From Bacteroidota bacterium (lineage in GTDB: Bacteria > Bacteroidota > Bacteroidia > Chitinophagales > Chitinophagaceae), in NCBI GenBank assembly GCA_018268085.1, contig JAFDXE010000024.1:1-64000 (forward strand): 64,000 nucleotides of DNA, read 5' to 3'. Made by a program: the position numbers and the translations under genes. How positions within the stretch are numbered: position 1 is the first letter of the stretch; every line of letters begins with the position of its first letter. Below, piece by piece: positions 8,994 through 17,990 of the stretch. The notes beneath the pieces are model-generated. The model was not told where the DNA came from, did not search any database, and was given only the letters and a program-made list of their open reading frames with translations.

Positions 8994-11744
8994 TTAAAAT
9001 ATGTTATATCCTAATCCAATATAGTATAATCCGCCAACATAGGAATTACCTACAGCGTTGTAATAATATTCATTCAGCAGGTTGGTAGCTCCAATTTTAA
9101 TCATGGTTTTGATTTTTGGCATTTTCATACTAACCTGTGCATCCAGTGTGGTAACGGGTTGAATGTTTCCGTTTGCAAGATCACCTTCGAAGTAAAATGC
9201 TTCCTGGTACCTGTAGGCAATGTTGAAACCAAAGCGTTTTCCTTTACCAAAACCTGAGTTGGATAATGAAGCATTCAATTTCCATTTAGGTGTATTGTAG
9301 TTGGCAATGAAACTTGATGGAACATGATCCAGCCTGTCTGATGCCGCATTAACAGAAATGGTAAAGTTTGCAGGCAACCTGTAATCAAGCCCGATTCCAA
9401 AACCATAGGTTTTTAATTTTTCAGTGATGTTAACCGGGATAGAAAAAATATTTCCGGTGTCAGCATCTGCCTGAACAATCGGCGCCCCGGTTTTGGATTG
9501 TACTACTACCCTGCGGGCAAGGAAGTCGGTGTACTGGCCATAATATCCATAAATATCTACCAGTAATTTTCCATTCATGAGCAAACCTTTATACCCCAGT
9601 TCGAATGAGGATAATGATTCAGGTTTAAAACTGCCAAACGACTGGCTGATTGTTTTTCCGTTTACCAGGGAATCCCTGTCGTAAATCGGGTTGGTATCGA
9701 AATGATACAACTGTGCAAAGTTTTTATTTCCGCCGATCAGTTTATACGAATTCAGATCGAGATTGATCCATTGCATCTGATTGGATGGGAAACGATACGC
9801 TGTTTGATAAGACAAACGGATGTTATTGTTTTTAGCAACTGTATATACAGCAGTTACTCTCGGTGTAAACCGTCCTTTGAAATATTCATTCTTATCATAC
9901 CTGCCGGAAGCGGTTACTTTTAAACTGCTGGTAATTTCACGGGACGCCTGGATGAATACGCCATATTCCTTAATGCCAATTGGCTTCAGCGAATCTGCGA
10001 ATAAGGTTCCCTGTGAGTTCATCCGGTATGTTTTGTAGTTGGCACCAATGATCACATCGGCAACGGCACTGGTAAATTCTGAAAGGTTGTAATTACCGTC
10101 TATAGCATATAAATCAGATCTGTCGAGCAATGCTCCGCCTTGTGGCACAGGTAATCTCCTGATTTTTTCATACAGGTCTTTAAATTCTTTTGTTCCAACA
10201 ACCGGCCTGCCTACATCAGCCACAGAACGTGCCGCATTGTGTGCAGCTACATCACTCATTCCATTCAATTTTGAATTAAGGAATGTTTGTGCATACTGAA
10301 TATACCAGTCCGTTGTTTGGGGTGTTGGATTACCATTCGCATCAAGTGTGATGGAAGGCTTCCATGCTTCATTAAAGTTTTGCGTGGTAGCAGCAAGGTT
10401 GTAGGTATCTCCAGCATTTTCCTGGCTGGTATATGCTCTCAACACCCAATTCTTATTATTGAATTCGAGTTTGTATTGGCCCATTTTGAAATTACGGAGA
10501 GAATATCTTGAAGCGCCGGTGTACACAGAACTACCGGTTCCCCAATAAGCAGCGAGAATGGCTTCTGTTTTATTCGAAATTTTATAATGCAATGAACCCG
10601 AAACCTTGAAGTTTACTGCATTCGGATTGATGAGTTCTTTTTCGGTATAACCGGTACGGGAAACAAACATCGGGTTGGCCGTAAGCCCGTTAATAAACTG
10701 GGCGAGGAATGGCGCCTGCTGACCAATGCCTTTAAGGATTGGCGAAAGGTCTACAGAAGTTTCATCTCCGTAAACATTCACACCGTCATAGTTCGGATCT
10801 GTTTCACGGGTTCCTGCTTTTAATTTAGCTCTTGAACGGTCATAATCCCTATAGTCGATTCCGATCCAGTCTTTAGCCTGTACAAATTCACCTGTTGCTT
10901 TAAACGCAAGGCGGTTGTTGATCTTGGTAGCCCAGCGCATGCTCCAGTTGTGGTAAGAAGATGCACCTCTTTCTTTACCATCGGCATGCATCATTCCTTC
11001 TTTCACCATGAAAGAAAAACCCTGGTATTTAAATGGATTTTTACTGGTCATGAGCATGGTACCGTTCATACCGCCTGAACCATATAAGGCAGAAGATGCA
11101 CCGGAAAGCAATTCTATGTTATCAATATCCAGTTCATTTAAACCAATGATTGCCCCTACGGAAAAGTTTAGCCCGGGAGCCTGGTTGTCCATACCATCAA
11201 CCAACTGGTTAAAACGCACATTACCGCTACCGCCAAAACCACGGGTGGTTGGTGTACGGAATGTAATGGAAGAAGTAGTAACGTCAACACCTTTGAGTGT
11301 GGAAACGATGTCGTAAAAATTTGCGGAAGGTGCATTGCGAATGGCTGCTGCACTTACTCTTTCAATGGAAACCGGGGATTCCAGTATTCGTTCTGCCACA
11401 CGGGATGCAGATACAACAATTTCCTGTCCCAATGTACTTGCAGGATTAAATGCAACATCTACATTTTTCTTTTCTGTAACAGTGATTTCCTGGGCATCAA
11501 ACCCGATGGATGAAAAGACAAGTGTAACCGGCAGGCTTTTTACTTCGATACTGAAATTTCCCTTGTCGTCTGTAAATGTACCGGCATCGCCGCCCTTAAC
11601 GGTAACAGAAACTGCGGCAACATTTTCTTTTGATTTACTGTTCTTCACATTACCATTAACAGTGACATTATTTTGAGCATAAGCAACAATGGTAAAAAGG
11701 TTTACCACTAATAATGTAACCAGGTAACTTGCAAGTTTTCTCAT
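8994..11744 (-). CDS. TonB-dependent outer-membrane receptor with carboxypeptidase-like N-domain
   Basis: A 916-residue outer-membrane receptor. Order of parts: signal peptide (1-23, ending AYAQ), a CarboxypepD_reg-like beta-sandwich (about 27-110), a plug domain (about 115-235, with SGASSALYGSGGMNG), and a beta-barrel ending in a terminal Phe (GLGYNIF), the usual outer-membrane insertion signal. Such receptors import siderophores, vitamins, glycans or peptides using TonB energy. There is no SusD-type lipoprotein beside it. The downstream gene is a two-domain fasciclin lipoprotein instead. The substrate cannot be inferred from sequence. Confidence 0.9.
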   Translation of the reverse strand: MRKLASYLVTLLVVNLFTIVAYAQNNVTVNGNVKNSKSKENVAAVSVTVKGGDAGTFTDDKGNFSIEVKSLPVTLVFSSIGFDAQEITVTEKKNVDVAFNPASTLGQEIVVSASRVAERILESPVSIERVSAAAIRNAPSANFYDIVSTLKGVDVTTSSITFRTPTTRGFGGSGNVRFNQLVDGMDNQAPGLNFSVGAIIGLNELDIDNIELLSGASSALYGSGGMNGTMLMTSKNPFKYQGFSFMVKEGMMHADGKERGASSYHNWSMRWATKINNRLAFKATGEFVQAKDWIGIDYRDYDRSRAKLKAGTRETDPNYDGVNVYGDETSVDLSPILKGIGQQAPFLAQFINGLTANPMFVSRTGYTEKELINPNAVNFKVSGSLHYKISNKTEAILAAYWGTGSSVYTGASRYSLRNFKMGQYKLEFNNKNWVLRAYTSQENAGDTYNLAATTQNFNEAWKPSITLDANGNPTPQTTDWYIQYAQTFLNSKLNGMSDVAAHNAARSVADVGRPVVGTKEFKDLYEKIRRLPVPQGGALLDRSDLYAIDGNYNLSEFTSAVADVIIGANYKTYRMNSQGTLFADSLKPIGIKEYGVFIQASREITSSLKVTASGRYDKNEYFKGRFTPRVTAVYTVAKNNNIRLSYQTAYRFPSNQMQWINLDLNSYKLIGGNKNFAQLYHFDTNPIYDRDSLVNGKTISQSFGSFKPESLSSFELGYKGLLMNGKLLVDIYGYYGQYTDFLARRVVVQSKTGAPIVQADADTGNIFSIPVNITEKLKTYGFGIGLDYRLPANFTISVNAASDRLDHVPSSFIANYNTPKWKLNASLSNSGFGKGKRFGFNIAYRYQEAFYFEGDLANGNIQPVTTLDAQVSMKMPKIKTMIKIGATNLLNEYYYNAVGNSYVGGLYYIGLGYNIF

Positions 11745-11882
11745 ATTGGCATGTTTTGGTTAAAAATATAACCAGCAAAGTAACGATACTTGTGCCTGAA
11801 ATGAAATTTTATTTTGAACACCTGTTGAAATCTTACGATGCTTAAACAAGTGATTCTGCGCCTCGTAAAATACCTTTAGGCA

Positions 11883-12809
11883 ATGAAAAAATTCGAGTTC
11901 CCGAACCAGACCGGTTTTTACAGTGGTAAAGTGCGTGACGTGTACAGCATTAAGGATGATTTACTGGTAATGATCGCCAGCGACCGCATCTCAGCTTTTG
12001 ATGTTATCCTGCCGCATCCGATTCCTTTTAAGGGACAGGTGCTGAACCAGATTGCTGCTTACATGTTGAATGCAACGAAAGATATTTGTAAGAACTGGCT
12101 GCTCGAAACACCTGCGCCGAATGTTAGCATCGGGAAGAAATGTGTTCCGTTTAAAATTGAAATGGTAGTGCGTGGCAATCTTACCGGCCATGCATGGAGA
12201 ACATATTCCGCTGGCAAAAGAATATTATGCGGCGTAACCATGCCGGACGGAATGAAAGAGAATGATTTTTTTCCGGCGCCCATCATCACTCCTTCTACAA
12301 AAGCCAGTGAAGGGCATGATGAAGACATCAGCAAAGAAGAAATTATTGCGCAGGGATTAACCACGGCCTCAGAATGGGAACAAATTTCTACACACGCTTT
12401 GCAATTGTTTGAAAGAGGCAAAGCAATAGCAGCAAAAAGAAAACTGGTGCTAGCCGATACCAAGTATGAATTCGGGAAAATAGGCAATGAAATATACCTG
12501 ATGGATGAAATTCATACACCTGATTCTTCGAGGTATTTTGAAGCCGAAGGTTTTGAAGAAAGGCAATTAAAAGGTGAAAAGCAAAAACAACTCAGTAAAG
12601 AATTTGTAAGAGAATGGCTGATTGAAAATAATTTCATGGGCAAAGAAGGCCAAACCGTTCCACCCATGAGCAGTGAATGGATCAATGCCATCAGCAAACG
12701 ATACATTGAACTTTATGAAAAGGTAATCGGCGAAAAATTTTTACCACAACATTTATCCGATGAAGAAACCGAAAAGCGAATCATAACTGCACTATCCACT
12801 AATCACTAA
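11883..12809 (+). CDS. purC: Phosphoribosylaminoimidazole-succinocarboxamide synthase (SAICAR synthetase)
   Basis: Purine biosynthesis enzyme that joins CAIR and aspartate using ATP. The 308-residue length is the long form seen in Bacteroidota and yeast. Recognisable segments are GKVRDVY at 15-21, SDRISAFDV from about 33, and [15 protein letters not shown] around 94-108. It lies alone, divergent from the TonB receptor. Its last codons and its stop codon TAA are part of a heptamer repeat tract that fills the space to the next gene, so the C-terminal residues may vary between strains. Confidence 0.94.
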   Translation: MKKFEFPNQTGFYSGKVRDVYSIKDDLLVMIASDRISAFDVILPHPIPFKGQVLNQIAAYMLNATKDICKNWLLETPAPNVSIGKKCVPFKIEMVVRGNLTGHAWRTYSAGKRILCGVTMPDGMKENDFFPAPIITPSTKASEGHDEDISKEEIIAQGLTTASEWEQISTHALQLFERGKAIAAKRKLVLADTKYEFGKIGNEIYLMDEIHTPDSSRYFEAEGFEERQLKGEKQKQLSKEFVREWLIENNFMGKEGQTVPPMSSEWINAISKRYIELYEKVIGEKFLPQHLSDEETEKRIITALSTNH

Positions 12810-12868
12810 TAACTAATAACTAAAAACTAATAGCCAATAACTATCAACTAACAACTAACCGCTAAAAA
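12799..12868. repeat. Ten tandem heptamers (consensus CTAATAA)
   Basis: Ten contiguous degenerate 7-bp units, starting CTAATCA, CTAATAA, CTAATAA, CTAAAAA and ending CTAACAA, CTAACCG, CTAAAAA, fill the gap between convergent purC and the SET gene. The first unit and a half lies inside purC and provides its stop codon. Confidence 0.85.
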
Positions 12869-12871
12869 TCC

Positions 12872-13282
12872 TCATTCCTCCGATTCCACAATTTCACCAT
12901 AGTCTATAAACAATTCCTCTCCTGCCCGGATATCCCGAATGGCTTCAAAATCTTCTCCGTCGTTAATAGAAATAATATTCGGTTGATCGTTGTGATTTAA
13001 ATAAGTAACGAGGTCTGCCATTTTAAATCCGTATTCCGGAACAAAATAATTTTCTTCATCAAACAGGCAAAAGTTTTCAATCAATGCCCGGCTGTGTTGC
13101 GGTAAGGTGGCCACTTCTTCTTTTGAAATGCTGATCCACTCGCTGGTATCTTTTGAAAATATATTGCGTTGGCCTTTTTTTATATCAATCAATGCAAAAA
13201 CGCCAATGCCTGCAACGGGTGAAGGTTTTAACGTAACGAAAGTATTATTCCTTAATTCCTGCAGTAATTGTTCTTTGTTCAT
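12872..13282 (-). CDS. SET domain protein
   Basis: A 136-residue protein consisting of little more than a SET fold, the lysine methyltransferase domain common in eukaryotes and scattered in bacteria. Visible motifs: an N-terminal AGIGVFALIDIKKGQ segment, YLNHNDQPNI (equivalent of the NHS motif region) and the C-terminal EELFIDYGE that contains the catalytic Tyr. There is no pre-SET or post-SET region. Bacterial substrates are mostly unknown. The NHNDQPN sequence is a typical bacterial variant. Convergent with purC across the heptamer tract. Confidence 0.8.
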   Translation of the reverse strand: MNKEQLLQELRNNTFVTLKPSPVAGIGVFALIDIKKGQRNIFSKDTSEWISISKEEVATLPQHSRALIENFCLFDEENYFVPEYGFKMADLVTYLNHNDQPNIISINDGEDFEAIRDIRAGEELFIDYGEIVESEE

Positions 13283-13402
13283 GATGCGAAGATATTTAAT
13301 AATGAATACCCGTTGATACAGCCCACTCCCATTGGCACAGCATTTGAAAATAAACGAATGGCTACTTACTAACCTTATTTATAAACAATTAAATTTTATA
13401 TT

Positions 13403-13561
13403 ATGAGCGGCTTACTTTATACCATAGCAGTAATATTGGTTATTGCATGGGCAATTGGATTCCTGGGATTTCATGCAGGTGGTATCATTCATTTATTGCT
13501 GGTAATTGCAGTGATTGCGGTTTTACTTCGTTTAATTTCCGGCGACAGAAGAGTGCTTTAA
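13403..13561 (+). CDS. lmo0937-family small membrane protein
   Basis: A 52-residue protein starting at ATG 13403 (MSGLLYTIAVIL...). Two hydrophobic segments (about 4-22 and 29-45) are separated by a Gly/His loop with FLGFHAGGIIH. This pattern matches the lmo0937 family of tiny membrane proteins, common near stress genes in Bacteroidota. Function unknown. It is followed 32 bp later by another small membrane protein on the same strand and then a strong terminator, so the two probably form a bicistronic unit. Confidence 0.75.
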   Translation: MSGLLYTIAVILVIAWAIGFLGFHAGGIIHLLLVIAVIAVLLRLISGDRRVL

Positions 13562-13593
13562 ACAAAATGTAGTTAACACATAAAAACATTATT

Positions 13594-13770
13594 ATGACAA
13601 AAAAAACAATGATCATTGGCTTTGTGGCTATTGGAGCCATTGCAGCCGCAACACTTTTGCTTAGCACAGAGAAAGGTGCTAACCTTCGTAAACAATTAAA
13701 GAAAAAAGGAATGGATATGGCCGATCTCCTGAAAAACAAAATGAACAAATACACTGAAGCCAAAGTTTAA
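13594..13770 (+). CDS. Small single-pass membrane protein, YtxH-like
   Basis: A 58-residue protein (MTKKTMIIGFVAIGAIAAAT...) with one N-terminal membrane helix (about 6-24) and a Lys-rich amphipathic tail (RKQLKKKGMDMADLLKNKMN). The layout resembles YtxH-like stress or envelope proteins, but the similarity is by pattern only. The coding call rests on the ATG, the coherent composition, and position between the lmo0937-type gene and a terminator. Confidence 0.6.
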   Translation: MTKKTMIIGFVAIGAIAAATLLLSTEKGANLRKQLKKKGMDMADLLKNKMNKYTEAKV

Positions 13771-13790
13771 ATCTGAACCTTTTAAAATAC

Positions 13791-13822
13791 AAAAAGCATT
13801 CACCAATACGTGAATGCTTTTT
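13791..13822. terminator. Bidirectional rho-independent terminator
   Basis: A perfect 13-bp stem (AAAAAGCATTCAC at 13791-13803, complement at 13810-13822, 6-nt loop) with T-runs on both strands. It ends the small-membrane-protein pair and the convergent trhO gene. Confidence 0.9.
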
Positions 13823-13853
13823 TTCTGCAATGAATGCGAATCTGTAAATAGTA

Positions 13854-14891
13854 TTATTCCTGCCCTAATCTTGGTCTCAACCGCTTCTTCGATTTATTAA
13901 ATACCATTTGCCCCTTATCAATTCCTTTTCGTAACGCAACCTGTTGTTCTTCCGGTAAATGAATTACATCATAACATTCTTTGCTGCAACAACCTTCATA
14001 TTTTTCTGCGCATGATGAACATTGTATGAACAGGAGGTGACAACCTTCATTTTTGCAATTGGTATGCGTATCGGCTGGCTCACCACACTGATGACAATGT
14101 GATATTATTTCATCGCTGATGCGTTCGCCCAAACGTTCATCGAACACGAAGTTTTTTCCATGAAATTTATTCGGCAACTGCTGTTCTTTAACCTTGTTGG
14201 CATAATTAATAATGCCGCCTTCGAGATGAAAAACATTTTTAAATCCCTGGTGCAGCATATAGGCACTGGCCTTTTCACATCTGATGCCGCCGGTGCAATA
14301 CATGATGATGTTTTTATCCTTATCGTCTTTCAGCATATCGGCAGCCATCGGCAATTGCTCCCTGAAAGTATCGCTGGGAATTTCTATGGCATTTTCAAAA
14401 TGTCCAACTTCGTACTCATAATGGTTACGCATGTCTACAACTACCGTGGCGGGGTCATTGGTAAGTTCATTGAACTGGGCTGCGTTTACATATTTTCCCC
14501 GGTTGGCCATATCAAAAGTGGGATCGGTAATTCCATCGGCAACAATTTTTTCCCGTACTTTAATTTTCAACACCCAGAATGATTTTCCATCATCATCAAC
14601 GGCAATGTTTAAACGAAGTCCGTTTAATGCAGGAATACTATACAGGTATTGTTTAAAAGCTTCAAAATTATTTTCCGGAACACTGATCTGTGCGTTGATT
14701 CCTTCGTTCGCAACATAAATTCGTCCGAACACCTGTAAAGCAAACAATGCTTTATACATGTCGTCGCGGAATTGATGAGGATCCTCAATAAAAAAATAGT
14801 TGTAAAATGAAACAGTGATGCGGTGAACTGTTTCTTCATACAGGCGTTGCTTCAGCTCCGCCTGTGAAATGCGGTTGTGTAATACTGCCAT
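13854..14891 (-). CDS. trhO: tRNA uridine(34) hydroxylase (rhodanese-like)
   Basis: TrhO (YceA) uses O2 to make 5-hydroxyuridine at the wobble position of certain tRNAs. The 345 residues show an N-terminal acylphosphatase-like domain (about 20-115), a rhodanese domain (about 130-235) with the conserved active loop CTGGIRC at 199-205, and a C-terminal Cys-rich cluster (about 265-312, pattern CxxC...C...C...CxxC...CC...C) that probably binds zinc. All parts expected of the family are present. It has its own -7 element whose position touches the stop codon of the upstream gene. Confidence 0.9.
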   Translation of the reverse strand: MAVLHNRISQAELKQRLYEETVHRITVSFYNYFFIEDPHQFRDDMYKALFALQVFGRIYVANEGINAQISVPENNFEAFKQYLYSIPALNGLRLNIAVDDDGKSFWVLKIKVREKIVADGITDPTFDMANRGKYVNAAQFNELTNDPATVVVDMRNHYEYEVGHFENAIEIPSDTFREQLPMAADMLKDDKDKNIIMYCTGGIRCEKASAYMLHQGFKNVFHLEGGIINYANKVKEQQLPNKFHGKNFVFDERLGERISDEIISHCHQCGEPADTHTNCKNEGCHLLFIQCSSCAEKYEGCCSKECYDVIHLPEEQQVALRKGIDKGQMVFNKSKKRLRPRLGQE

Positions 14892-14905
14892 AAGTTTAAA
14901 TTTGA

Positions 14906-14939
14906 TCCCGACTTGTCCGGGAAATCATTTGAAATGATT
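14906..14939 (-). other. Two hairpins in the trhO leader
   Basis: Between the trhO -7 element and its ATG are two inverted repeats: TCCCG (14906-14910) against CGGGA (14918-14922), and a 17-nt palindrome with arms AATCATTT and AAATGATT (14923-14939). They would form in the 5' leader of the mRNA. A role is not established. Confidence 0.35.
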
Positions 14940-14970
14940 GGATGCTTGCAGGGCAAACCAAATTACGCGG

Positions 14971-14978
14971 CAAATATA
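14971..14978 (-). promoter_or_regulatory. trhO -7 element
   Basis: TATATTTG on the minus strand fits the Bacteroidota -7 consensus and abuts the stop codon of the upstream DUF5686 gene (14979-14981). It is 79 bp before the trhO ATG. Confidence 0.45.
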
Positions 14979-17537
14979 TTAAAAAGACAGGGAAACTGAA
15001 CGATTTCGTCTTCCCGAATTTGAACCACTGAGACTATTGCCCAATAAACCTCCTCCGCCCAGCTTAAAGCCGGTTACCGCCTGCCTGCCATATTCGAACC
15101 CGGTTACAAAATCGAGCCTGAATAATTTGAGAATATTTTCCAGACCAACAAAAACTTCTGCGTAGCTGCTGTGATCGTTTACATAAAATGCATTTCCACC
15201 AGCAACCAGGTTCCAGTTGAGCCTTTTAAACAATGGAATTTTATTGGTAAGCAATCCATTAAAATGATGATCTATATTTCCATACACGTAAAAGTCGTTT
15301 GTATTGCTGTACTTATAATATTTAAGCAACTGGAAACTGCTAAGGTAGTCTCCTGCCGCCAGGTGACTCTGGTTTCCTTTAAAATGCTGATAGTCCTGTA
15401 TTGCAACTTTATGCGCATTTATAAATCCGCCAACATTGATCCTGTATTTGAATGTACCGGCCAGTTTCAGATTTTTATCGTCTGAAATACCGATTCTCCA
15501 TTTATCGAAATTAACATCACTGCCAAGGATATCCGAAATTCCCTTAGTATAATTGAAACTAAACGTTGGATATTTAGATCCCAATGGAATTTTACTAAAG
15601 GGTAGTTGTATATATTTTTGCCCGGGTTTAAAACTCACATCAAAACTCACCAGTACCGCCTGATGCCTTGAAAAAAACACCGTATCACTTTCTCCCAGCA
15701 CAGGGAAATTAGTTGTAATTCTTACTTTATTCTTATTTGAAAAAGTATAATCGGTTGTGTTATATAGTGGAATCCTGTCTTCGTACAAAGCACTAAGGCC
15801 AATTCGCAAACCACTTTCAAATCTTTTAGTGAATGATATGCTGCCGAAATAATTTTCATAGGTTTTCATGAAGTTTTCCCCATAGAACAAAGTGGTGAGG
15901 CTGTTCCTGAAGTGATCAATAGGATTTTCCTTATTGAATTGAGTAACCCGCTTTCCACCGGAAAAAGTCCAGGTTTCTCTTTTCATTTTTCGGTCGGTAC
16001 GATTGTCGCGTGTGCGTAACCGTATGTCTGCCCAGGCATTCAGGTGCGTATTGCTGAAACCGTAACGTATGGTAGGCTCAACAGATACATTTGTTTTATT
16101 GATATTCTTTTCAAAATAAGGCTGCACATTAACAACCAGTCCTTCCGCAGGATTGTATTCAACGCCTGTTAGCAATGCCTGTATTCCCCACTGGTAGGTA
16201 TTTTTTCTGCTGTAATGTGTGCGGTGTATGCCATTCCAGAATACTTTCCAGGGTTTTAAAGGGCCCTGCATTTTTTTCAGTGAATCGATATTCTGTCTTG
16301 CACTCAGTGAATCTTTCTGTGCTTCAAAAATGCTGTCTTTTATTTTATAATCTTTTAGTTCTTCCGGTTCTAATGGTACCAGCCGTGTGCTGTCCCAATA
16401 AGCATGAGGTTTCTTATCAACAGCCGTATCGTATTTAATTACGATGTTATCAAATTTCTTTTTATCAATAACAGGGTTGATGGCATAATCGGAATATACG
16501 GTCAGGAAATTTCCAATCGCATCGATCTGGAACATTTTTAAATTAAAATGTAGCAATTGATTCTTAACACGCCACACGTCGTTGTTAACCGGAACGTACA
16601 ACTGTGAAATGGAAAGTGTATCCATTAATTCCAGTTGCGACTGTTTGGTGAGCGTTAAATCAAAGCTATGAATACGCCAGTCGTCATCTGTAATGTTGAT
16701 CACGCCTGAAAACAAAGGTTCGTAATTTCTTTTAGGAATTACCCTGATGGTATTTACTGCTTTTCCATCTTCCCAGAATGTACCCAGGAATTTGAATTTG
16801 TAAAACCGCAGTGCGTTATCGGCGATGGGAGAAATAAAACCACGTGGATTAAATGTTTCGGAAAACACGTTCACGTTATTCGTGTACAAATTTATGAATG
16901 CAGGAAAAGTAAATCCGAAACCACTGCTTCCGCTCACCCGACTACTGAGCACTTCCAGTTTAAATTTATCCGGACGCTGGGCGTACACTTTAGAAACAGA
17001 TTCCGACAGGTATATAATTCCTTTTCCGCTGGAATCAACACCCATCTCCTTCCTGTCTTCCTGCGGAATTTTTCTTCCCAGTATTCTGTCGGGCAAACTC
17101 CTTAATTTAATCAGGTCTTTCCCATACATATCGCAGGTAAATGAATTCACCTGGTTGTTATAATAATTTCTTTTCTTAATTGCCTGGCGTATGATTTCAT
17201 AAGCCGGATCTTCGCCATTGGATCTTACAATCACTTCTTTCATCACAAGCTTTTGCGTTGTGAGAATGAAAGTAACTTCAACATCTTCTTTAACAGTAAG
17301 TTTTTTTTCTGATGCGGTATAACCGATATGCTGACAAACAAGTGTGTACTCTCCCGGCGTAACGGTAAAGGAGAAACGACCATTATTATTGGCACTGGTA
17401 CCTCGTGAAGTGCCTTTAATGGTAACAGAGGCAAAAGGCAGCAGGTCACCTTTTTCATCATATACAGTACCATATATTTTTTGAGCGGAAGACTTATTAC
17501 AAATTAACAGGAACAGGAATAAGATATGAATGCGCAT
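14979..17537 (-). CDS. DUF5686 outer-membrane protein with carboxypeptidase-like regulatory domain
   Basis: An 852-residue exported protein. A signal peptide (MRIHILFLFLLI...SSAQ, 1-19) precedes a CarboxypepD_reg-like beta-sandwich (about 20-100, GTSRGTSANNNGRFSF) and a long DUF5686 region rich in alternating hydrophobic strands that should form an outer-membrane beta-barrel. This architecture is common in Bacteroidota, where its function is unknown. It follows a small membrane protein gene by 54 bp and penicillin acylase before that, all on the minus strand, so a three-gene transcript is plausible. Confidence 0.8.
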   Translation of the reverse strand: MRIHILFLFLLICNKSSAQKIYGTVYDEKGDLLPFASVTIKGTSRGTSANNNGRFSFTVTPGEYTLVCQHIGYTASEKKLTVKEDVEVTFILTTQKLVMKEVIVRSNGEDPAYEIIRQAIKKRNYYNNQVNSFTCDMYGKDLIKLRSLPDRILGRKIPQEDRKEMGVDSSGKGIIYLSESVSKVYAQRPDKFKLEVLSSRVSGSSGFGFTFPAFINLYTNNVNVFSETFNPRGFISPIADNALRFYKFKFLGTFWEDGKAVNTIRVIPKRNYEPLFSGVINITDDDWRIHSFDLTLTKQSQLELMDTLSISQLYVPVNNDVWRVKNQLLHFNLKMFQIDAIGNFLTVYSDYAINPVIDKKKFDNIVIKYDTAVDKKPHAYWDSTRLVPLEPEELKDYKIKDSIFEAQKDSLSARQNIDSLKKMQGPLKPWKVFWNGIHRTHYSRKNTYQWGIQALLTGVEYNPAEGLVVNVQPYFEKNINKTNVSVEPTIRYGFSNTHLNAWADIRLRTRDNRTDRKMKRETWTFSGGKRVTQFNKENPIDHFRNSLTTLFYGENFMKTYENYFGSISFTKRFESGLRIGLSALYEDRIPLYNTTDYTFSNKNKVRITTNFPVLGESDTVFFSRHQAVLVSFDVSFKPGQKYIQLPFSKIPLGSKYPTFSFNYTKGISDILGSDVNFDKWRIGISDDKNLKLAGTFKYRINVGGFINAHKVAIQDYQHFKGNQSHLAAGDYLSSFQLLKYYKYSNTNDFYVYGNIDHHFNGLLTNKIPLFKRLNWNLVAGGNAFYVNDHSSYAEVFVGLENILKLFRLDFVTGFEYGRQAVTGFKLGGGGLLGNSLSGSNSGRRNRSVSLSF

Positions 17538-17591
17538 GTTGCAATTTATGTGGCAAAACTGGTTTAAACAGGTCAGGCTAGGAAGAAAATA

Positions 17592-17945
17592 TTATTCAGC
17601 GGCCCGGTAAGGTCGTAACAGGCTACCGGTTAATGCAGCAAAACCACCAACGATTGCCCCGATTGTGGCGGTAATGAGTATCAGCATTTCGGGATTATCT
17701 TTTTTTAGAATAATTACGGAAACTTTATGCGCCAGCAGGTGATTATTATTGTCGCTGATCCAGTAGCTCAATCCTCCCCATAACAAGAATAAAGCAAGGA
17801 ACCCGGTAATAAAAGCAATTCCGGGGCGTTGACGAATCAATGCTGCTATAATAAAACAAGCGATAGCGATGCTCCACCATTCCATAAATAAACAGGCTGT
17901 AAAACTCAACAACATCATTAACAACAGGGAGATAAAAAATTTCAT
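17592..17945 (-). CDS. Small polytopic membrane protein, unknown function
   Basis: I do not recognise this family. The 117 residues contain about four hydrophobic segments (roughly 3-20, 23-40, 43-64, 88-110) with a Lys-containing loop between the third and fourth. It starts 45 bp after the penicillin acylase stop and ends 54 bp before the DUF5686 start, so it is probably translated from their common transcript. The gene is intact and its codon use resembles its neighbours. Confidence 0.65.
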   Translation of the reverse strand: MKFFISLLLMMLLSFTACLFMEWWSIAIACFIIAALIRQRPGIAFITGFLALFLLWGGLSYWISDNNNHLLAHKVSVIILKKDNPEMLILITATIGAIVGGFAALTGSLLRPYRAAE

Positions 17946-17990
17946 GAAAGTTATTTTAGCGATTAAATATTTTGAAACAGGATAATTCGT

